This document shows positions 6,929 through 8,781 of a stretch of DNA of 8,781 nt, one piece after another. The stretch comes from an uncultured Flavobacterium sp. (GTDB lineage: Bacteria > Bacteroidota > Bacteroidia > Flavobacteriales > Flavobacteriaceae): contig CAMFLD010000091.1 of the NCBI GenBank assembly GCA_945957245.1, positions 1-8,781 on the forward strand, read 5' to 3'. The notes beneath the pieces were generated by a model. That model saw nothing but the letters and a program-made list of their open reading frames with translations, was not told the origin of the DNA and made no database searches. The position numbers and the translations under genes were made by a program. Within the stretch, counting starts at the first letter, position 1; each line of letters opens with the position of its first letter.

Positions 6929-7102
6929 TTAAGATTTTTGTTGGGCTTCTTTCTGAGCTTTCTTTTCCTGTAACAACTCTGAAACACCTCCATAAATCCA
7001 ATAAGGAACAATAAAAGTGATCAAGAAAATCATTAACCAGAAACCGATTGTTAGAACGGTTAAGAAAGTTAAGAAACCTAAATACTGTTGAAATTCAAAC
7101 AT
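6929..7102 (-). CDS. Small membrane protein, 57 aa, unknown function
   Basis: From ATG at 7102 to TAA at 6931-6929 the minus strand encodes 57 residues beginning MFEFQQYLGFLTFLTVL. A long hydrophobic stretch (about 8-38: one long or two short membrane segments, with Pro33) is followed by a charged tail (SELLQEKKAQKEAQQKS), so a small inner-membrane protein with a basic/coiled tail is expected. Support for a real gene: the composition is protein-like, the promoter TTG-N20-TACATTTG at 7161-7131 is an exact consensus match, the leader is about 20-25 bases, and it ends at a two-way terminator. I recall similar small proteins in flavobacteria but know no function. It is divergent from fumC; no operon partner. 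Confidence 0.8.
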   Translation of the reverse strand: MFEFQQYLGFLTFLTVLTIGFWLMIFLITFIVPYWIYGGVSELLQEKKAQKEAQQKS

Positions 7103-7130
7103 GTTTTCCGGAATTTTTTTGAATTATACG

Positions 7131-7161
7131 CAAATGTAAGCTTAATATTTCTGCTGACCAA
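7131..7161 (-). promoter_or_regulatory. Consensus Bacteroidota promoter of the 57-residue gene
   Basis: On the minus strand, TTG (7161-7159) is followed after 20 bases by TACATTTG (7138-7131). This exactly fits the Bacteroidota pattern TTG-N17-23-TAnnTTTG. Transcription would start near 7125, a little over 20 bases before the ATG at 7102. It is the best promoter in the window. Confidence 0.75.
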
Positions 7162-7176
7162 GAACAAAATCCATTT

Positions 7177-7205
7177 TTATTAAACACTTTTTATCCGTAT
7201 TTTTG
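7177..7205 (+). promoter_or_regulatory. Promoter for the structured RNA element and possibly fumC
   Basis: TATTTTTG (7198-7205) is an exact -7 box match. TTA at 7177-7179 lies 18 bases upstream as an imperfect -33 element. Transcription would start around 7210-7213, at the left edge of the inverted structure at 7213-7277, and about 100 bases before the fumC ATG. It is back to back with the minus-strand promoter at 7131-7161. Confidence 0.6.
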
Positions 7206-7212
7206 GGCTTGA

Positions 7213-7277
7213 TTTTTTAGGAGCTGTTTCCCGCTTTCCACACCGCATGGCGGTTTGTTGCAATCGGGGCTAAAAAA
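7213..7277 (+). ncRNA. Structured RNA element, Flavo-1-like (small RNA or fumC leader)
   Basis: Between the -7 box and fumC lies a nested inverted structure: TTTTTTAG (7213-7220) pairs with CTAAAAAA (7270-7277), CCCG (7230-7233) with CGGG (7265-7268), and inside it ACCGC (7242-7246) with GCGGT (7250-7254) across an ATG loop. The edges GGAGCTGTTTCCCGCTTTCC and GCAATCGGGGCTA match, from memory, a recurring intergenic element of Flavobacteriaceae that I believe is the Flavo-1 RNA motif; the name is recall, not a search result. The interior is shorter than in the copies I remember. No long T-tract follows on the plus strand, so the transcript could be processed or read into fumC. An alternative is a mobile intergenic palindromic repeat. 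Confidence 0.55.
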
Positions 7278-7312
7278 AAGAAACTACTTTATTAACATAT
7301 AACAATACAAAA

Positions 7313-8710
7313 ATGGAATACAGGATTGAAAAAGACACCATGGGTGAAGTTAAAGTTCCCGCAGACAAATACTGGGGAGCACAAACCGAACGTTCAAGGA
7401 ATAATTTTAAAATAGGGCCATCAGCTTCAATGCCAAAAGAAATTGTTGAAGGATTTGCCTACCTGAAAAAAGCAGCTGCTTATGCCAACTGCGAATTAGG
7501 AGTACTCTCTACAGAGAAACGTGATGCCATTGCCGCAGTTTGTGATGAAATCCTTGAAGGCAAACTCGAGGGTGAATTTCCATTGGTAATCTGGCAAACA
7601 GGTTCCGGTACACAAAGCAACATGAATGTTAATGAAGTGATTGCCAATCGCGCTCAAGTATTGGCCGGATTCAAAATTGGTGAAGGCGAAGCCGTAGTAA
7701 AAGCCAATGATGATGTAAACAAATCACAATCCTCTAATGATACCTTCCCAACCGGGATGCACATTGCCTGCTACAAATCAGTAGTAGAAATTACTATCCC
7801 CGGAGTAGAAAAACTACGCAATACCCTTGACAAAAAAGCCAAAGAATATATGAACGTAGTCAAAATCGGAAGAACACACCTTATGGATGCCACACCGCTT
7901 ACCTTAGGTCAGGAACTTTCCGGTTATGTAGCCCAATTGGATTACGGAATCAAAGCACTTAAAAATACGTTAGCACATCTTTCAGAAGTAGCCCTTGGCG
8001 GAACGGCAGTAGGCACCGGATTAAATACACCGGCTGGTTATGACAAACTGGTTGCGCAATACATCGCTAAATTCACAGGACACCCTTTTGTAAGTGCTCC
8101 AAACAAATTCGAAGCCTTGGCCTCTCATGATGCTATTGTGGAAAGCCACGGAGCGCTAAAACAATTGGCCGTTTCCCTTAACAAAATTGCTAACGATATC
8201 CGTATGCTGGCTTCAGGACCACGTTCCGGAATTGGAGAAATCTTCATTCCGGAGAATGAACCGGGTTCTTCAATCATGCCAGGAAAAGTAAACCCAACAC
8301 AATGTGAGGCCATGACTATGGTATGTGCTCAGGTAATGGGTAATGATGTGGCCATAGCCGTTGGTGGTATGCAGGGTCATTATGAACTGAATGTTTTCAA
8401 ACCCGTAATGGCAGCCAACTTCCTTCAGTCTGCCCGTCTTATCGGAGATGCCTGTATATCTTTTGAAGAACACTGCGCCAGCGGAATTGAGCCAAATCAT
8501 AAACGCATCAAAGAATTGGTTGACAATTCATTGATGTTGGTAACAGCCTTAAATACCAAAATCGGTTATTACAAATCAGCTGAAATCGCTCAGACAGCCC
8601 ACAAAAATGGAACAACTCTAAAAGAAGAGGCTGTTCGCTTAGGTTATGTATCTGCAGAAGATTTTGATGCCTGGGTTAAACCCGAAGACATGGTTGGAAG
8701 TCTAAAATAA
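7313..8710 (+). CDS. fumC: Class II fumarate hydratase (fumarase C)
   Basis: A full-length 465-residue protein (E. coli FumC 467). It reversibly hydrates fumarate to L-malate in the TCA cycle, without an iron-sulfur cluster, as a cytosolic homotetramer. Seen: GSGTQSNMNVNEV (97-109), NKSQSSNDTFPT (136-147), GRTHLMDATP (186-195, with catalytic His189), and the superfamily signature GSSIMPGKVNP (318-328) containing the catalytic serine loop and Lys325. MPGK rather than the aspartase MPAK, together with TQCE, favours fumarase over aspartate ammonia-lyase. The start gives the usual MEYRIEKDTMGEVKVP N-terminus and is preceded by an A-rich, SD-free leader. No separate promoter is obvious between 7278 and 7312, so transcription may come from 7198 through the structured element. 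It ends at a hairpin and has no co-directional neighbour. Confidence 0.97.
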   Translation: MEYRIEKDTMGEVKVPADKYWGAQTERSRNNFKIGPSASMPKEIVEGFAYLKKAAAYANCELGVLSTEKRDAIAAVCDEILEGKLEGEFPLVIWQTGSGTQSNMNVNEVIANRAQVLAGFKIGEGEAVVKANDDVNKSQSSNDTFPTGMHIACYKSVVEITIPGVEKLRNTLDKKAKEYMNVVKIGRTHLMDATPLTLGQELSGYVAQLDYGIKALKNTLAHLSEVALGGTAVGTGLNTPAGYDKLVAQYIAKFTGHPFVSAPNKFEALASHDAIVESHGALKQLAVSLNKIANDIRMLASGPRSGIGEIFIPENEPGSSIMPGKVNPTQCEAMTMVCAQVMGNDVAIAVGGMQGHYELNVFKPVMAANFLQSARLIGDACISFEEHCASGIEPNHKRIKELVDNSLMLVTALNTKIGYYKSAEIAQTAHKNGTTLKEEAVRLGYVSAEDFDAWVKPEDMVGSLK

Positions 8711-8734
8711 ATTTACATCAAATTCTAAATAAAA

Positions 8735-8761
8735 AAAATCCCGCTCAAAAGGCGGGATTTT
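8735..8761. terminator. Intrinsic terminator after fumC
   Basis: A 10-bp stem (8735-8744 with 8752-8761, loop TCAAAAG) has the core TCCCGC/GCGGGA. Only four T follow on the plus strand, whereas the minus strand would have an eight-T tract. It probably terminates fumC and also a convergent gene entering from the right of the window. Confidence 0.8.
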
Positions 8762-8781
8762 CCGATCTGTCAAAATCAAAC

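Overview
The window looks like ordinary chromosome from a member of the Bacteroidota, most likely family Flavobacteriaceae (Flavobacterium-like). The DNA is AT-rich. Gene starts lack Shine-Dalgarno sequences. Three upstream regions carry the Bacteroidota -7 box TAnnTTTG. The protein set fits too: a flavobacterial-type M1 peptidase, a short MenE, a PF14905-type outer-membrane barrel and a class II fumarase. I saw no tRNA, rRNA, CRISPR, insertion sequence, phage gene or recognisable defence system.

Layout from left to right. (1) The 3' part of an M1 metallopeptidase gene on the plus strand enters from outside the window and ends at a perfect 16-bp terminator hairpin shared with the next, convergent unit. 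(2) A minus-strand unit reads CPBP intramembrane protease -> menE-like acyl-CoA ligase -> small lipoprotein (positions 3914 down to 1589), with overlapping or nearly touching genes. (3) A short divergent intergenic region with a 12-bp palindrome separates this unit from plus-strand arsC. (4) After arsC comes a large outer-membrane receptor gene with its own consensus promoter, ended by a second two-way hairpin. (5) A 57-residue membrane protein gene at 6929-7102 on the minus strand, short enough to be missed by ORF callers, converges on that hairpin and has a textbook promoter. (6) Back to back with it, a plus-strand promoter precedes a structured element resembling the widespread Flavo-1 RNA, followed by fumC and a third hairpin.

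Together the genes are mostly housekeeping and envelope functions: menaquinone synthesis (MenE) and the TCA cycle (FumC) both serve respiration; the M1 peptidase, lipoprotein, CPBP protease, outer-membrane receptor and 57-residue protein act at or in the cell envelope. No pathway-level link between the units is visible; they look like independent transcription units separated by strong terminators.

I did not find a clearly new multi-gene system. The points most worth following up are the structured RNA/leader before fumC, the unlisted 57-residue gene opposite it, the unusual N-terminal part of the M1 peptidase, and two candidate operators (the palindrome before arsC and the 11-bp-period direct repeat before the receptor gene). 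No stretch longer than about 210 bases is without a gene.
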